A stretch of DNA of 64,000 nucleotides from Kofleriaceae bacterium (GTDB lineage: Bacteria; Myxococcota_A; Polyangia; Haliangiales; Haliangiaceae), in NCBI GenBank assembly GCA_020633495.1, contig JACKDR010000002.1, positions 1-64,000 of the forward strand, in the 5' to 3' direction. The translations under genes were made by a program, and so were the position numbers. Shown here in pieces: positions 45,080 through 56,431 of this stretch (the stretch's first letter is position 1; the number at the start of each line of letters is the position of its first letter). The notes beneath the pieces are model-generated. The model was not told where the DNA came from and ran no database searches. It worked only from the letters and a program-made list of their open reading frames with translations.

Positions 45080-45751
45080 CTACGCGGTGTGGCTGCGGAT
45101 GAAGTCGACGGTCCGCTGCCACGCCAGCTTGGCGGCCTCGGGCGCGTAGACCTCGGGACGGGTGTCGTTGCAGAACGCGTGCTGGGCGTCGTAGACGTGC
45201 AGCTCCATCGACTTGCCCTGGCCCTGCAGCGTCTGCTGGATGTCGCGGGCGAGCTCGGGCTTGGCCCACTCGTCGATCTGCGCGAAGTGCGCCAGGATCG
45301 GCGCGTCGACCTTGGACCAGTCGGCCTGGGCCGGCACGCCGTAGAACGGCACCACCGCGGCGAGGCCCGGCACCGCGCACGCGGTCGCGAACGACAGCGC
45401 GCCGCCCAGGCAGAAGCCGGTGACCGCGACCTTGCCGTTGCAGCGCGGGTGCGCCCGCAGGTACGCGACCGCCGCGGCGATGTCGTCGAGCGTGTGGGGC
45501 CAGTCGAGCGCGCCCATCATGGCGCCGGCCTCGGCGGCGGTGGTCGCGACCTTGCCGTGGTAGAGGTCGGGCGCCAGGGTCACGAAGCCCTCGGCGGCCA
45601 TCCGGGTGACCAGCGACCGCACGTGATCGTTGATGCCCCAGTACTCCTGGAGCAGGACGACGCCGGGCGCCTTGCCGTCGCCGGCGGGCGTGGCGAGCGC
45701 GCCCTCGACGGTGTGGTCGCTGCTCGACTTGAACGAGACTCTGTCGGTCAT
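45080..45751 (-). CDS. Dienelactone-hydrolase family protein
   Basis: 223 aa. The nucleophile elbow TGFCLGGAL (Cys at about 114), GVVLLQEYWGIN near the start and HAFCNDTRPEVY near the C-terminus (His of the triad) are diagnostic of DLH alpha/beta hydrolases. The start is set by GGGAGG 5 bases before the ATG. The family opens dienelactones or related esters; the substrate is unknown. It is divergent from argH and co-transcribed with the ExbD-like lipoprotein gene. Confidence 0.9.
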   Translation of the reverse strand: MTDRVSFKSSSDHTVEGALATPAGDGKAPGVVLLQEYWGINDHVRSLVTRMAAEGFVTLAPDLYHGKVATTAAEAGAMMGALDWPHTLDDIAAAVAYLRAHPRCNGKVAVTGFCLGGALSFATACAVPGLAAVVPFYGVPAQADWSKVDAPILAHFAQIDEWAKPELARDIQQTLQGQGKSMELHVYDAQHAFCNDTRPEVYAPEAAKLAWQRTVDFIRSHTA

Positions 45752-45779
45752 CGGATCCTCCCTGGTTTGGCGGCCCCGT

Positions 45780-45785
45780 TATACT
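45780..45785 (+). promoter_or_regulatory. -10 box before argH (leaderless)
   Basis: TATACT ends 7 bases before the argH ATG, exactly as before the sigma-factor gene at 18446. The predicted +1 falls on or next to the start codon. No clear -35 was seen. Confidence 0.55.
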
Positions 45786-45792
45786 GCGCGCC

Positions 45793-48510
<2,718 letters not shown>

Positions 48511-48525
48511 CGCGCGGCGCGCCGG

Positions 48526-48885
48526 CTACTGCGGCAGGCAGGCGTAGACCGGCGCGCACGCCGCCGCCTGCAGGTCGCAGGGATCCGCGGCCAGCGCGTC
48601 GATGCAGGCCTCGCCCTGCGCGACGGTCGCGGCGCAGTCCGACGGGAAGGTCCCGAAGCTGCTGACGCAGTCGGCGACGGACTGGACGTAGATGGTGACG
48701 TCGCCGCACACGTGCATGGCGCCGGCGCCGCCCTGGGCGTCGATCCCCCACTCGCAGAAGTCGGTGGCCTCGCTGGTCGACATCTCGGCGAGCTTGGTGT
48801 CGCCCGGCACGCCCGAGGCGGTGTCGCTGCCGCACGCGCCGAGGGCCAGGCCCGCGCAGATCGTCGCGAAGATCAGGTGACGCAT
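48526..48885 (-). CDS. Small lipoprotein with conserved-looking Cys pattern
   Basis: 119 aa from the ATG at 48885, chosen because GGAG lies 8 bases upstream; GTG 48894 is the alternative. The lipobox is LALGACG. The mature part has at least seven Cys (FCEWG, HVCGD, DCVSSFG, DCAATV, ACIDALA, PCDLQAAACAP), suggesting a compact disulphide-stabilised domain of the kind often found next to Myxococcota lipoproteins. Function unknown. It is convergent with lysA (15-base gap). Confidence 0.7.
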   Translation of the reverse strand: MRHLIFATICAGLALGACGSDTASGVPGDTKLAEMSTSEATDFCEWGIDAQGGAGAMHVCGDVTIYVQSVADCVSSFGTFPSDCAATVAQGEACIDALAADPCDLQAAACAPVYACLPQ

Positions 48886-48940
48886 CGTGATCACTCCTTG
48901 CCAGACGGCGGCCGGAGCATCGTCACGCGGCGGCCCGCCG

Positions 48941-50950
48941 TCAAGCGCGGGCGACCTGGACGCGCGCGTCGTTGTAGGTCGCCTGGCCGCCGAGGTCGGC
49001 GACGGCGTCGGGGATCAGCGCGTTGGCGGTGTGGCCGTTGCGGGTGTGGTGCCGCCACAGCCCCTTGGGCAGGACGACCACGCCGGGGCGCACGTCGGCG
49101 CTGACCGCGGCGGCGCACCGGACCTCGCCGAGCGCGTTCCAGACCCGGACCTCGTCGCCGTCGACGATGCCGCGCGCCGCCGCGTCCTCGGCCGACAGCT
49201 CGATCGCGACCTCCTTGCGGCGCAGCTGGCCGAAGGTCGACGAGATCTGGGTCGCCAGCGCCGGCGAGATCAGCGCCAGCGGATAGGCGTCGGTCCCGGG
49301 GTCACCGCGGTAGGCGTACAGGCCGCCGGGCGCCTCGGCGTCGAGCGCCGCCGGCACCAGGTGGATCTTGCCGTCGGTCGTGGTGGGCATCACGTCGCGG
49401 AACGGCACCGGCCGCGGCTCGCCGGGGAGCGCGGCGACGCCGTCGGCGTCGAGCCGCGCGCGCAGCACCGCGCCCTCGGGCGCCGACGCGAAGATCGCGG
49501 CGGTCAGCTCGTCGTCGGTCATGGGGTCACCCGGCCGGGTCAGCTCCATGCGCCGCAGGAGCTCGCCGAACAGGCGCGTGTTGCTCCACGCCTGCCCCGG
49601 CGGGGTCGCCACCGCCGGGCTGTCGTACAGGCGCATCGCGCCGTAGCCGCGGCGGAGGTCGCGGTGCTCGAGGAACGCGGTGGCCGGCAGGACGACGTCG
49701 GCGCAGCGCGCGGTGTCGGTCATGACCTGGTCGTGGACGACGACGAAGACGTCGTCGCGGCACAGCCCGGCGCGCACCGCGAGCTGATCGGGCGCGGTCG
49801 CCGCCGGGTTGCAGTTGTAGACCACCAGCGCCTCGAGGCGTGGCGCGTCGAGCTCGCGCAGCGCGCGGCCGATGCGGCTCATGTTGATCGTCCGGGTCGG
49901 CGCCGGCGGCGCGACGATCGCGGCCTCGGGATCGACGGCCCAGCGGGCGTCGCCGTTGGACATCGTGTAGCCGCCGCCGCGGACGCCCAGCTTGCCGGCC
50001 ACCGCGGGCAGGGCCAGCACCGCCGCGGCGGCGCCGCCGCCGTTGCGGTTGCGCTCGAGGCCCCAGCCGACGCGGATCACCGCCGGCGACGCCGCGGCGT
50101 AGAGGGTGACGAACGCGTCGAGATCGGCGGCGGCGAGGCCGGCCTCGGCGGCGGCGGCCTCGATCGTCCAGCGCGCGGCGCGCCGGCGCAGCTCGTCGAC
50201 CTCGACCGCGTGGGCGGCGAGGAACGCGTCGTCGGCGAGGCCGCGGCTGAACAGCGCGTGGATCACCGCCAGCGCGACCGGCAGGTCGGCGCCGGGGCGG
50301 ACCGCGAGGTGCAGGTCGGCGCGGCGCGCCAGCGGGGTCCGCCGCGGATCGACGACGACGAGCCTGGCCCCGGCGGCGCGCGCCCGCTCGATCACCGGCA
50401 CCAGGTGGATGCCGGTGGCCGACGGGTTGACGCCCCACAGGACGATCAGCCGGGCGTCGACGTAGTCCTCGAGCGCGACGCCGGGCATGACGCCGTAGAG
50501 GCCGCGCGTCGCGGCGGTGGTCGCGGCGGCGCAGAACGTCCGGTCGAGGTTCGAGGCGCCGAGCCGGCGGAAGAACCGCGACGCCAGCGCGCCCTCGGTG
50601 AGCCAGCCGTTCGAGCCGCCGTAGTGGTACGGCAGCACGGCCTCGCCGCCGGCGCGCCCGACGATCTCGCGCAGGCGACCGACGACGAGATCGAGGGCCT
50701 CGTCCCAGGTCGCGGCCCGGAATCCACCCGTGCCCTTGGCGCCGGCGCGGATCAGCGGCGTCTGGACGCGATCCGGCCCGTACAGGTGCGCGGCGATCTT
50801 GCGGACCTTGCCGCAGATGAAGCCGTCGGTGAGCGGCGAGCGGTGGCCGCCGTCGACCTCGACGACGCGGCCGTCCTCGGTGCGGACCTCGAGGCTGCAC
50901 AGGTCGGGACAGTCGAGCGGACAGGCGCTGGACGAGAGCTGGGCGACCAT
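48941..50950 (-). CDS. Molybdopterin oxidoreductase (formate-dehydrogenase/DMSO-reductase family)
   Basis: 669 aa from the ATG at 50950. The N-terminus holds a [4Fe-4S] site: Cys10, Cys14 and Cys18 in SACPLDCPDLC plus Cys46 in GFICGK. The three molybdopterin-binding domains are visible (LIVLWGVNPSATGIH, ARLVVVDPRRTPLARRADLHLAVRPGADL, VVYNCNPAAT, then the C-terminal molydop_binding domain with GDEVRVWNALGEV). It lacks a twin-arginine signal, so it is probably cytoplasmic. No partner subunits (FeS or membrane) are adjacent, so it may be an orphan catalytic subunit. TATCTT lies 6 bases before the ATG. Confidence 0.92.
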   Translation of the reverse strand: MVAQLSSSACPLDCPDLCSLEVRTEDGRVVEVDGGHRSPLTDGFICGKVRKIAAHLYGPDRVQTPLIRAGAKGTGGFRAATWDEALDLVVGRLREIVGRAGGEAVLPYHYGGSNGWLTEGALASRFFRRLGASNLDRTFCAAATTAATRGLYGVMPGVALEDYVDARLIVLWGVNPSATGIHLVPVIERARAAGARLVVVDPRRTPLARRADLHLAVRPGADLPVALAVIHALFSRGLADDAFLAAHAVEVDELRRRAARWTIEAAAAEAGLAAADLDAFVTLYAAASPAVIRVGWGLERNRNGGGAAAAVLALPAVAGKLGVRGGGYTMSNGDARWAVDPEAAIVAPPAPTRTINMSRIGRALRELDAPRLEALVVYNCNPAATAPDQLAVRAGLCRDDVFVVVHDQVMTDTARCADVVLPATAFLEHRDLRRGYGAMRLYDSPAVATPPGQAWSNTRLFGELLRRMELTRPGDPMTDDELTAAIFASAPEGAVLRARLDADGVAALPGEPRPVPFRDVMPTTTDGKIHLVPAALDAEAPGGLYAYRGDPGTDAYPLALISPALATQISSTFGQLRRKEVAIELSAEDAAARGIVDGDEVRVWNALGEVRCAAAVSADVRPGVVVLPKGLWRHHTRNGHTANALIPDAVADLGGQATYNDARVQVARA

Positions 50951-50956
50951 GGCGGC

Positions 50957-50962
50957 AAGATA
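50957..50962 (-). promoter_or_regulatory. -10-like box before the molybdopterin oxidoreductase
   Basis: TATCTT on the minus strand ends 6 bases before the ATG at 50950. No -35 was identified. Confidence 0.4.
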
Positions 50963-51037
50963 CCCTCGCGCCGCGACGCCGCCCACTGTGCCGGTGGCGC
51001 GACCGTCGATCTGTCGGGGCGCGGCCGCCGCGCCCGG

Positions 51038-52873
51038 CTACAGCTCGCCGGCCAGGCCGAAGACCATGCCGCGGCCCTCGGCCGGCTTGCCGATCACCGG
51101 CGCGAACCGGCCCAGCTTGGGGACGTCCATGTTGCGCGTGAAGTAGGCGCCCAGGATCAGCCCGCCGGTCATGCCGGCGAGCGCGAAGTGCGCGGTGCGC
51201 TCGCTGCTGCTGTCGCTGTTGATGGCGTCGTCGATCGCGGCCTGGACTGACACCGAGATGCCCATGCCGGCGAGGCCGGCGAGATCGATCAGCGCGACGT
51301 GGCCGCGCGACACCTCGGCGCTGCGCCCGATCAGCGCGCCCGAGACGACGCCGAGGTTGAGGCCGCCGAGCACCAGCGCCTGGCTGACCCGGTGCTTGCT
51401 CTCGAACACCACCGAGAACAGGAAGCCACCGACCGTGCCCCACAGCGCGCCGCTGTTGAGCAGCGCCGCATCGCCGGCGTCGTAGCGCCAGCGGCTCGCG
51501 GTCAGCGCGCCGAAGGTGGCGCCGACCGCCAGGCCTCCCACCGACAGCGGGCCGATCGTGTTCTCGGTGTTGGTCGAGCCCTCCTCGAAGAACAGGCTGG
51601 TGACGAGGCCGGCCTCGCCGGCGCCGATCAGCCCGGTGGTGATGATGTACGAGCTGGTGCCGACCTCGATGTCCTCGGGGATGCCGTAGTAGCCGCCGAC
51701 CAGGCCGACGCCGAGGCCGCCGACGAAGCCGAGGCCGCCGCGGGCGGTGGTGTTCTGGTCGAGGCCACCGAACGCGACGCTGCCGAGGATGCCGCCGGCG
51801 ATGCCCGACGCGACCAGCAGCTGGGTCCGGCCCGACGCCGGCCGCGGCGGCAGCTTGATCGCGAGGTCGACCTCGCGGTCGGCCACGATCTCGAGCGAGC
51901 GGGTCTCGGGCAGGCGCCCGGGCGCCTCGATCGTGAGCTGGTAGTCGCCGCGCGGCAGGTCGTCGTCGTAGCGGCCGATGCCGACCAGCTTCTGGTCGAC
52001 GAAGATGCGGGCGTCGCCCGGCACGGTGGTCACGCGCAGGTGGCCGTGACGCGGCGCCAGCGGGAAGTAGAAGCTGTACGGCTTGCCGATCGCGACGTCG
52101 ATCTGGCGCTCGAGCGGCTCGTAGCCGGCCATCTCGACGGTCATCGTGTAGCTGCCGGCGGTGACCTCGAAGGAGCCGGCGTCGGAGCGCCCGGCGTTGC
52201 GCCGGACCCCGAGGGCGTCGGTCAGCCACACCGTCGCGCCCGGCGGGCTGGTCGCGACCTGCAGGCGCGCCGCCAGGCCACGCAGCACCTGGGCGCGCGC
52301 CGACACCGAGCGCCGCTTCTCGGCGGCGCCGGGGACGTCGTCGGGGACCTCGAGGACGTAGCGCTCGAGGTAGGCGACCGCGTGCTCGAACTCGAGCAGG
52401 CGCTCGTAGGTCTGGCCGATGTCCTTGAGCACCGAGTAGATCGGCACCAGGCAGTAGCTGGTCACGAACTCGCGGATCGCGCCGTCGTAGTCGCCGCGCT
52501 CGTTGTAGAGGACCTCGGCGCGGGCGTAGTGCTCGCCGGCGATCTGGATCAGCTGGTCGTGCGACACCGCGGGCGGCACCGGGCAGTCGTCGATCTCGAG
52601 CGTGAGGATGCGCTTGCCGACGAAGCCGGTGTCGCGGCCGCCCGCCGCGTCGGGCGTGTCGTCGGGCGCCGACGCGGCGTCATCGGGCGACGGCGCGTCG
52701 TTGGGCGGCGGCGCGGCGGCGTCGGGTGCCGGCGCGGCGGCGTCGGGCGACGGCGCGGGCAGCGACGGCGCGTCCCTGGGCGGCGGCGCGGCCGCCGGCT
52801 GGGCCAGCGCCGGAGGCATCGCGACCGCGGTCGCGACCACGACCGCGACGATCGCGGCGACGCCCCGGGTCAT
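51038..52873 (-). CDS. Exported TPR/PEGA protein with multi-helix membrane domain
   Basis: 611 aa. The signal peptide ends at ALAQ. A long Ala/Pro/Asp linker (about 27-85) precedes a TPR-like segment (AEVLYNERGDYDGAIREF…FEHAVAYLERYVLEVP). Two PEGA-like beta domains follow (LQVATSPPGATVWL… and LRVTTVPGDARIFVDQKLVG…). A C-terminal ~270 residues of Gly/Ala-rich hydrophobic segments could be a membrane or beta-barrel-like region. Its ATG overlaps the kinase stop (TCAT, 52870-52873), so it is translationally coupled to a PEGA-ending kinase and the two probably work at the same envelope site. Confidence 0.72.
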   Translation of the reverse strand: MTRGVAAIVAVVVATAVAMPPALAQPAAAPPPRDAPSLPAPSPDAAAPAPDAAAPPPNDAPSPDDAASAPDDTPDAAGGRDTGFVGKRILTLEIDDCPVPPAVSHDQLIQIAGEHYARAEVLYNERGDYDGAIREFVTSYCLVPIYSVLKDIGQTYERLLEFEHAVAYLERYVLEVPDDVPGAAEKRRSVSARAQVLRGLAARLQVATSPPGATVWLTDALGVRRNAGRSDAGSFEVTAGSYTMTVEMAGYEPLERQIDVAIGKPYSFYFPLAPRHGHLRVTTVPGDARIFVDQKLVGIGRYDDDLPRGDYQLTIEAPGRLPETRSLEIVADREVDLAIKLPPRPASGRTQLLVASGIAGGILGSVAFGGLDQNTTARGGLGFVGGLGVGLVGGYYGIPEDIEVGTSSYIITTGLIGAGEAGLVTSLFFEEGSTNTENTIGPLSVGGLAVGATFGALTASRWRYDAGDAALLNSGALWGTVGGFLFSVVFESKHRVSQALVLGGLNLGVVSGALIGRSAEVSRGHVALIDLAGLAGMGISVSVQAAIDDAINSDSSSERTAHFALAGMTGGLILGAYFTRNMDVPKLGRFAPVIGKPAEGRGMVFGLAGEL

Positions 52874-54633
52874 GGTGACTGCTTGCGGGTGTACGGGTTG
52901 CCTTCGAGATCGCCGCCGCCACCGGTGCCGCCGCTCGACTTGGTGCCGGTGCCGGTGCCGCTGCCGCTGCCGGTGCCCGTCCCGGTCCCGCTGCCGGCGC
53001 CGCCGGCGCCGCGCTTGATGACCTTCTTGACCGCGCCGGCCTTGGTCTTGGTCAGCTTGACCTTCACCGGGTTGTCCTGGGTGTCGTGCTTGCGATCGAC
53101 CAGCGGCCGGATCGTGACACGGCCGTCGTCGTACTTGTCGAGCACCGCGATCAGCTCGATCTTCTCGCTGTCGAGCTGGGCGTCGTAGGCGAGCGGCGCC
53201 CGGCCCAGCTCGCGATCGCCCTCGTACAGCATCGCGCCGGTGGGCTCGGTGTCGATCCAGATCGTCGTGACCTCGACCTTGGGCTGCGGCGGCACCGGCG
53301 GGGCGTCGATCGGCGGCGCCGCGTCGATGACGATCGCGGCGACGCCGGCGTCGACGGCGACCGCGGCGCGGGGCTTGCCACCGCCGCCCATCGTGAACGA
53401 CACCGTCACCGCGACCGCGGCGATCACCACCGAGACCCCGGCGATCCACGCCAGCACGCGCAGGCCGCGGCCGCGGCGGGTCCGGCGCGGCGCGACGATG
53501 CGCGGCCGCTGGGTCGAGCGCATCGGATCGTCGAGCAGCGCGGTGACGTCGGCGAGCAGCTCGTCGGTCGACTGGTAGCGGCGCTCGCGATCCTTCTCGA
53601 GCGCGCGCAGCACGACCGCCTCGAACTCCTCGGACAACTCGGGGCGGACCTGGCGCGGCGGCACCGGATCGTCGTTGAGGACCTGCGAGATGACGCTGAG
53701 GTAGTTGGTGCCGCTGAACGGGACCTGGCCGGTAGCCAGCTCGTACATGATCACGCCGAGGGCGTAGACGTCGATGCGGTGATCGAGCGCGTCGTCGCCG
53801 CGCGCCTGCTCCGGCGACATGTACAGCGGCGTGCCCAGGACCATGCCGGTCTGGGTCAGGCGCGGCGACGCGTCCTCGCCCTCGCCGGTCGAGCGCAGGT
53901 TCTTGGAGATGCCGAAGTCGACGACCTTGGCGAAGTCCTTGTCCTTGCGCTGCAGCAGGAACACGTTCTCGGGCTTGATGTCGCGGTGGACGATGCCCTT
54001 GGCGTGCGCCGCGCTCAGCGCCGACGCGATCTGCGCGGTGATCTCCAGGATCCGCCGCTCCGGCAGCGAGCCCTCGCGCGCCAGGCACTCGGCCAGCGAC
54101 TCGCCCTCGAGGAACTCCATCACCACGAACGTCCGGCCGTCGGACGTCTGGCCGAAGTCGGTGATGTCGATGATGTGCTCGTGGCCGATCGACGACGCCA
54201 GCCGCGCCTCTTGCTCGAGGCGGGCGACCACCTGATCCTTCTTGATGTACTTGTCGAGCAGGACCTTGACCGCGACCCGCTTGCCGATCAGCGTGTGGGT
54301 GGCCTCGTAGACCGCGCCCATGCCGCCCTGGCCGATCTTCTTGGTGATCTGGTAGCGGCCGAGCAGCGTCGTGTTGAGGAGGTAGTCCTCGTCACCGTCG
54401 CCGGCGGTGGTGCGGACGTCGGGATCGGTGTGCACCGGATCACCGGGCTCGGAGTCGTGGCTGACCGCCATCGCCATCGCGGTGTCGGCGGCGCCCATGA
54501 CGTGCGAGTCCGACGCGCCCTCGCCGGTGCGGACCACCAGCTTGCCGGGCGTCGGCGCGGCCGCGCGCGGGACCGCGGGGTTGGACCCCGAGGGCTGGGC
54601 ACGGCCATCGTCTCCGGTTCCACCGTCGCTCAT
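52870..54633 (-). CDS. Membrane Ser/Thr protein kinase with PEGA-like periplasmic domain
   Basis: 587 aa. The kinase domain (about 90-360) has GQGGMGAVYEA, AVKVL Lys, HRDIKPENV, DFGIS, GTPLYMSPEQ and DVYALGVIMYEL, i.e. a complete Hanks kinase. One transmembrane helix (about 400-422) follows an Arg-rich juxtamembrane stretch. The outside part has a PEGA-like beta domain (TTIWIDTEPTGAMLYEGDRELGRAPL) and ends in a GTGTGTGS-type run like that of TlyA. A classical TTGACA-N17-TACCAT promoter lies upstream. It is coupled to the TPR/PEGA gene by a 4-base overlap. Confidence 0.92.
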   Translation of the reverse strand: MSDGGTGDDGRAQPSGSNPAVPRAAAPTPGKLVVRTGEGASDSHVMGAADTAMAMAVSHDSEPGDPVHTDPDVRTTAGDGDEDYLLNTTLLGRYQITKKIGQGGMGAVYEATHTLIGKRVAVKVLLDKYIKKDQVVARLEQEARLASSIGHEHIIDITDFGQTSDGRTFVVMEFLEGESLAECLAREGSLPERRILEITAQIASALSAAHAKGIVHRDIKPENVFLLQRKDKDFAKVVDFGISKNLRSTGEGEDASPRLTQTGMVLGTPLYMSPEQARGDDALDHRIDVYALGVIMYELATGQVPFSGTNYLSVISQVLNDDPVPPRQVRPELSEEFEAVVLRALEKDRERRYQSTDELLADVTALLDDPMRSTQRPRIVAPRRTRRGRGLRVLAWIAGVSVVIAAVAVTVSFTMGGGGKPRAAVAVDAGVAAIVIDAAPPIDAPPVPPQPKVEVTTIWIDTEPTGAMLYEGDRELGRAPLAYDAQLDSEKIELIAVLDKYDDGRVTIRPLVDRKHDTQDNPVKVKLTKTKAGAVKKVIKRGAGGAGSGTGTGTGSGSGTGTGTKSSGGTGGGGDLEGNPYTRKQSP

Positions 54634-54648
54634 CGAGGGTCTCGGGAG

Positions 54649-54677
54649 ATGGTAGGCCCCCCCCCTACCCCTGTCAA
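54649..54677 (-). promoter_or_regulatory. Sigma-70 promoter of the Ser/Thr kinase
   Basis: TTGACA (54677-54672) and TACCAT (54654-54649) on the minus strand with a 17-base spacer that contains a run of nine G. The ATG lies 15 bases past the -10, giving a leader of fewer than 10 bases. Confidence 0.7.
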
Positions 54678-54742
54678 ACCTCGGTCTCCCGACGAGGAGG
54701 TGGCCTCGTGCGGTGAACGTACATCCGCCCACCGAAGGGTGC

Positions 54743-54770
54743 TTGACCGTGCTCGGGTCGCGGCCTATGA
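54743..54770 (+). promoter_or_regulatory. Sigma-70 promoter of arfB
   Basis: TTGACC (54743-54748) and a weaker TATGAC -10 (54765-54770... read as TATGAC) are about 16-17 bases apart. The ATG at 54781 lies 10 bases on, so the message is leaderless or nearly so. Confidence 0.55.
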
Positions 54771-54780
54771 CGTGGCCCCG

Positions 54781-55224
54781 ATGGCACCGCAGGCACAGGA
54801 CGTCGTCGTCACGCCCGGGCTGGTCATCCCGGCCTCGGAGCTGAGCTGGGCGTTCGCGCGCTCGGGCGGGCCCGGCGGCCAGAACGTCAACAAGGTCGAG
54901 AGCAAGGTCGAGCTGCGGTGGACCCCGGGCGAGAGCAAGGCGGTGGCCGGCCTCGACGAGGGCACCCGGACCTGGCTGCTGGCGCGCATCGCGGCGCGGC
55001 TCACCGCCGGCGGCGAGCTGATCGTGATCTCGACCCTCACGCGCGATCAGATCCGCAACCGCGCCGACGCCGCCGACAAGCTGGCCGCGCTGCTGCGCAC
55101 CGCGCTGGCGCGGCCCAAGAAGCGGCGACCGACCCGACCCAGCCGCGCGTCCAAGGAGCGCCGCATCACCGCCAAGAAGCACCGCGGCGCGATCAAGAAG
55201 CACCGCGGCAGCGCCCACGAGTAG
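54781..55224 (+). CDS. arfB: ArfB-type peptidyl-tRNA hydrolase / ribosome rescue factor
   Basis: 147 aa. It contains the catalytic GGQ in RSGGPGGQNVNKVESKVEL (Gly32-Gly33-Gln34) and a basic C-terminal tail (KKRRPTRPSRASKERRITAKKHRGAIKKHRG) that in ArfB/YaeJ inserts into the mRNA tunnel of stalled ribosomes. It lacks the codon-recognition domain of class I release factors. It hydrolyses peptidyl-tRNA on non-stop complexes. Divergent from the kinase gene. Confidence 0.93.
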   Translation: MAPQAQDVVVTPGLVIPASELSWAFARSGGPGGQNVNKVESKVELRWTPGESKAVAGLDEGTRTWLLARIAARLTAGGELIVISTLTRDQIRNRADAADKLAALLRTALARPKKRRPTRPSRASKERRITAKKHRGAIKKHRGSAHE

Positions 55225-55262
55225 CGGCCGCCGCGGCCGCGCCGGCGCCCGGCTCAGGGCGT

Positions 55263-55281
55263 GTGAGGATCTCATCCTCAC
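55263..55281. terminator. Hairpin between convergent arfB and hydrolase genes
   Basis: An 8-bp perfect stem (GTGAGGAT / ATCCTCAC) with a 3-base loop, extendable by GCG/CGC beyond one mismatch. It lies 38 bases after the arfB stop and 80 bases after the convergent hydrolase stop. There is no long T-run on either strand. Confidence 0.5.
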
Positions 55282-55360
55282 GCGCTCTGCCGATCGGCTT
55301 GCTCGCCCGAAGACGGGCTCGCCGCGCCTGCACCGAGACCGCCTCGCGCAGACGCTCGGC

Positions 55361-56314
55361 TCAGCCGCGCCCGTGCGCGAGATCCGCGGCGATCTCGGCG
55401 TCGGTGATCCACGGCGCCGCGACGGGCGCCGCCGGGCGCGCGTCGTCGAGGTCGCCGGCCAGCGCGGCCTCGAGGTGGCGCGCCGCCGCGGTCCACAGCC
55501 CGGCGGCGCGAGGCCGGAAGAAGCCGAAGTGGCCGATGGCGTCGAGGTGCAGCTGGTACGGCGCGATCCGACGGTGCTCGAGCGGCGCGCCGACGAGCCG
55601 CGCGAGCAGCGCGTCGACCGCGGCCGGCGGCGCGAAGTCGTCGTCGGTGAAGCTGTAGAACAGCGTCGGGCGATCCCAGCGCGCGAACCGCGCCGCGGCG
55701 TCGGGGTGGCTGCCGATCAGGTAGCCGGGCTGGGTGCACCAGCGCGCCCACTCGCGCGCGACCCCGGCCGGCAGGTCGACGCCGAGGCCGGCGCGCCCCG
55801 GCAGGTAACCGGTGGCCGCGGTCAAGATCGGCACCGCGCCGTACCACAAGAGCGCGTGGCGCACCGCCTGGGCGCGCGGCCAGTGCCGGTACCAGCCGAG
55901 CTGCGCGCCGACCAGCACCGCGCCGCGCGCGTCGCGGACGTCGTCGAGCAGGCCGATCAGCTGGCCGCCGAAGCTGTGCCCGACGACCACGACGTCGTCG
56001 CCGAGCTCGCGGGCCCAGGCGTGCGCGGCGGCGGCGTCGAGGCGCGCCCACTGGGTCATCGTGGCGTCGAAGCCGCGCAGGCTGGGCGGCCGCGACGCGC
56101 CGACCCCGCGGTAGTCGTAGGCGAGGACGCGCAGGCCGCGCGCGCCGAGGTACTCGGCGAAGGCCTGGTAGTAGCCGTGGGGCACCGCGGTGGCGCCGTG
56201 GATCACGACGGTGCCGCGCGGGCGACGGGGCTCGACCACCGTGGCACCGAGGACGGTGCCGTCGGCGGCGACGAGCTGCAGGGACCGGGTCGGGGGACGT
56301 AGCTGGGTGACCAT
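55361..56314 (-). CDS. Alpha/beta hydrolase
   Basis: 317 aa from the ATG at 56314; AGAGGAG lies 5-6 bases upstream. The fold is clear: VVIHGATAVPHGYYQAFAEYLGARGLRVLAYDYRGVGAS (oxyanion and first strands), nucleophile elbow VVVGHSFGGQ with Ser, and a late His in AIGHFGFF; Asp candidates lie in FTDDDFAPP. This is the subfamily of serine hydrolases resembling YheT/lysophospholipase-type enzymes. The substrate is not predictable. Divergent from the LysR regulator, which is therefore a candidate controller. Confidence 0.88.
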   Translation of the reverse strand: MVTQLRPPTRSLQLVAADGTVLGATVVEPRRPRGTVVIHGATAVPHGYYQAFAEYLGARGLRVLAYDYRGVGASRPPSLRGFDATMTQWARLDAAAAHAWARELGDDVVVVGHSFGGQLIGLLDDVRDARGAVLVGAQLGWYRHWPRAQAVRHALLWYGAVPILTAATGYLPGRAGLGVDLPAGVAREWARWCTQPGYLIGSHPDAAARFARWDRPTLFYSFTDDDFAPPAAVDALLARLVGAPLEHRRIAPYQLHLDAIGHFGFFRPRAAGLWTAAARHLEAALAGDLDDARPAAPVAAPWITDAEIAADLAHGRG

Positions 56315-56419
56315 GGGAGCTCCTCTGGATCCACCGTGCCGCCACCTCGGCCGGCGGGGTCGCGGCGTTTTCGCAGCCCGGGCGTGCGCGCGCGCAGCGC
56401 CACCGCCGCGGTCGCCGCG

Positions 56420-56425
56420 TACTCT
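56420..56425 (+). promoter_or_regulatory. -10-like box before the LysR gene
   Basis: TACTCT ends 6 bases before the ATG at 56432, which supports that start and predicts a leaderless transcript. Confidence 0.4.
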
Positions 56426-56431
56426 CGGACG

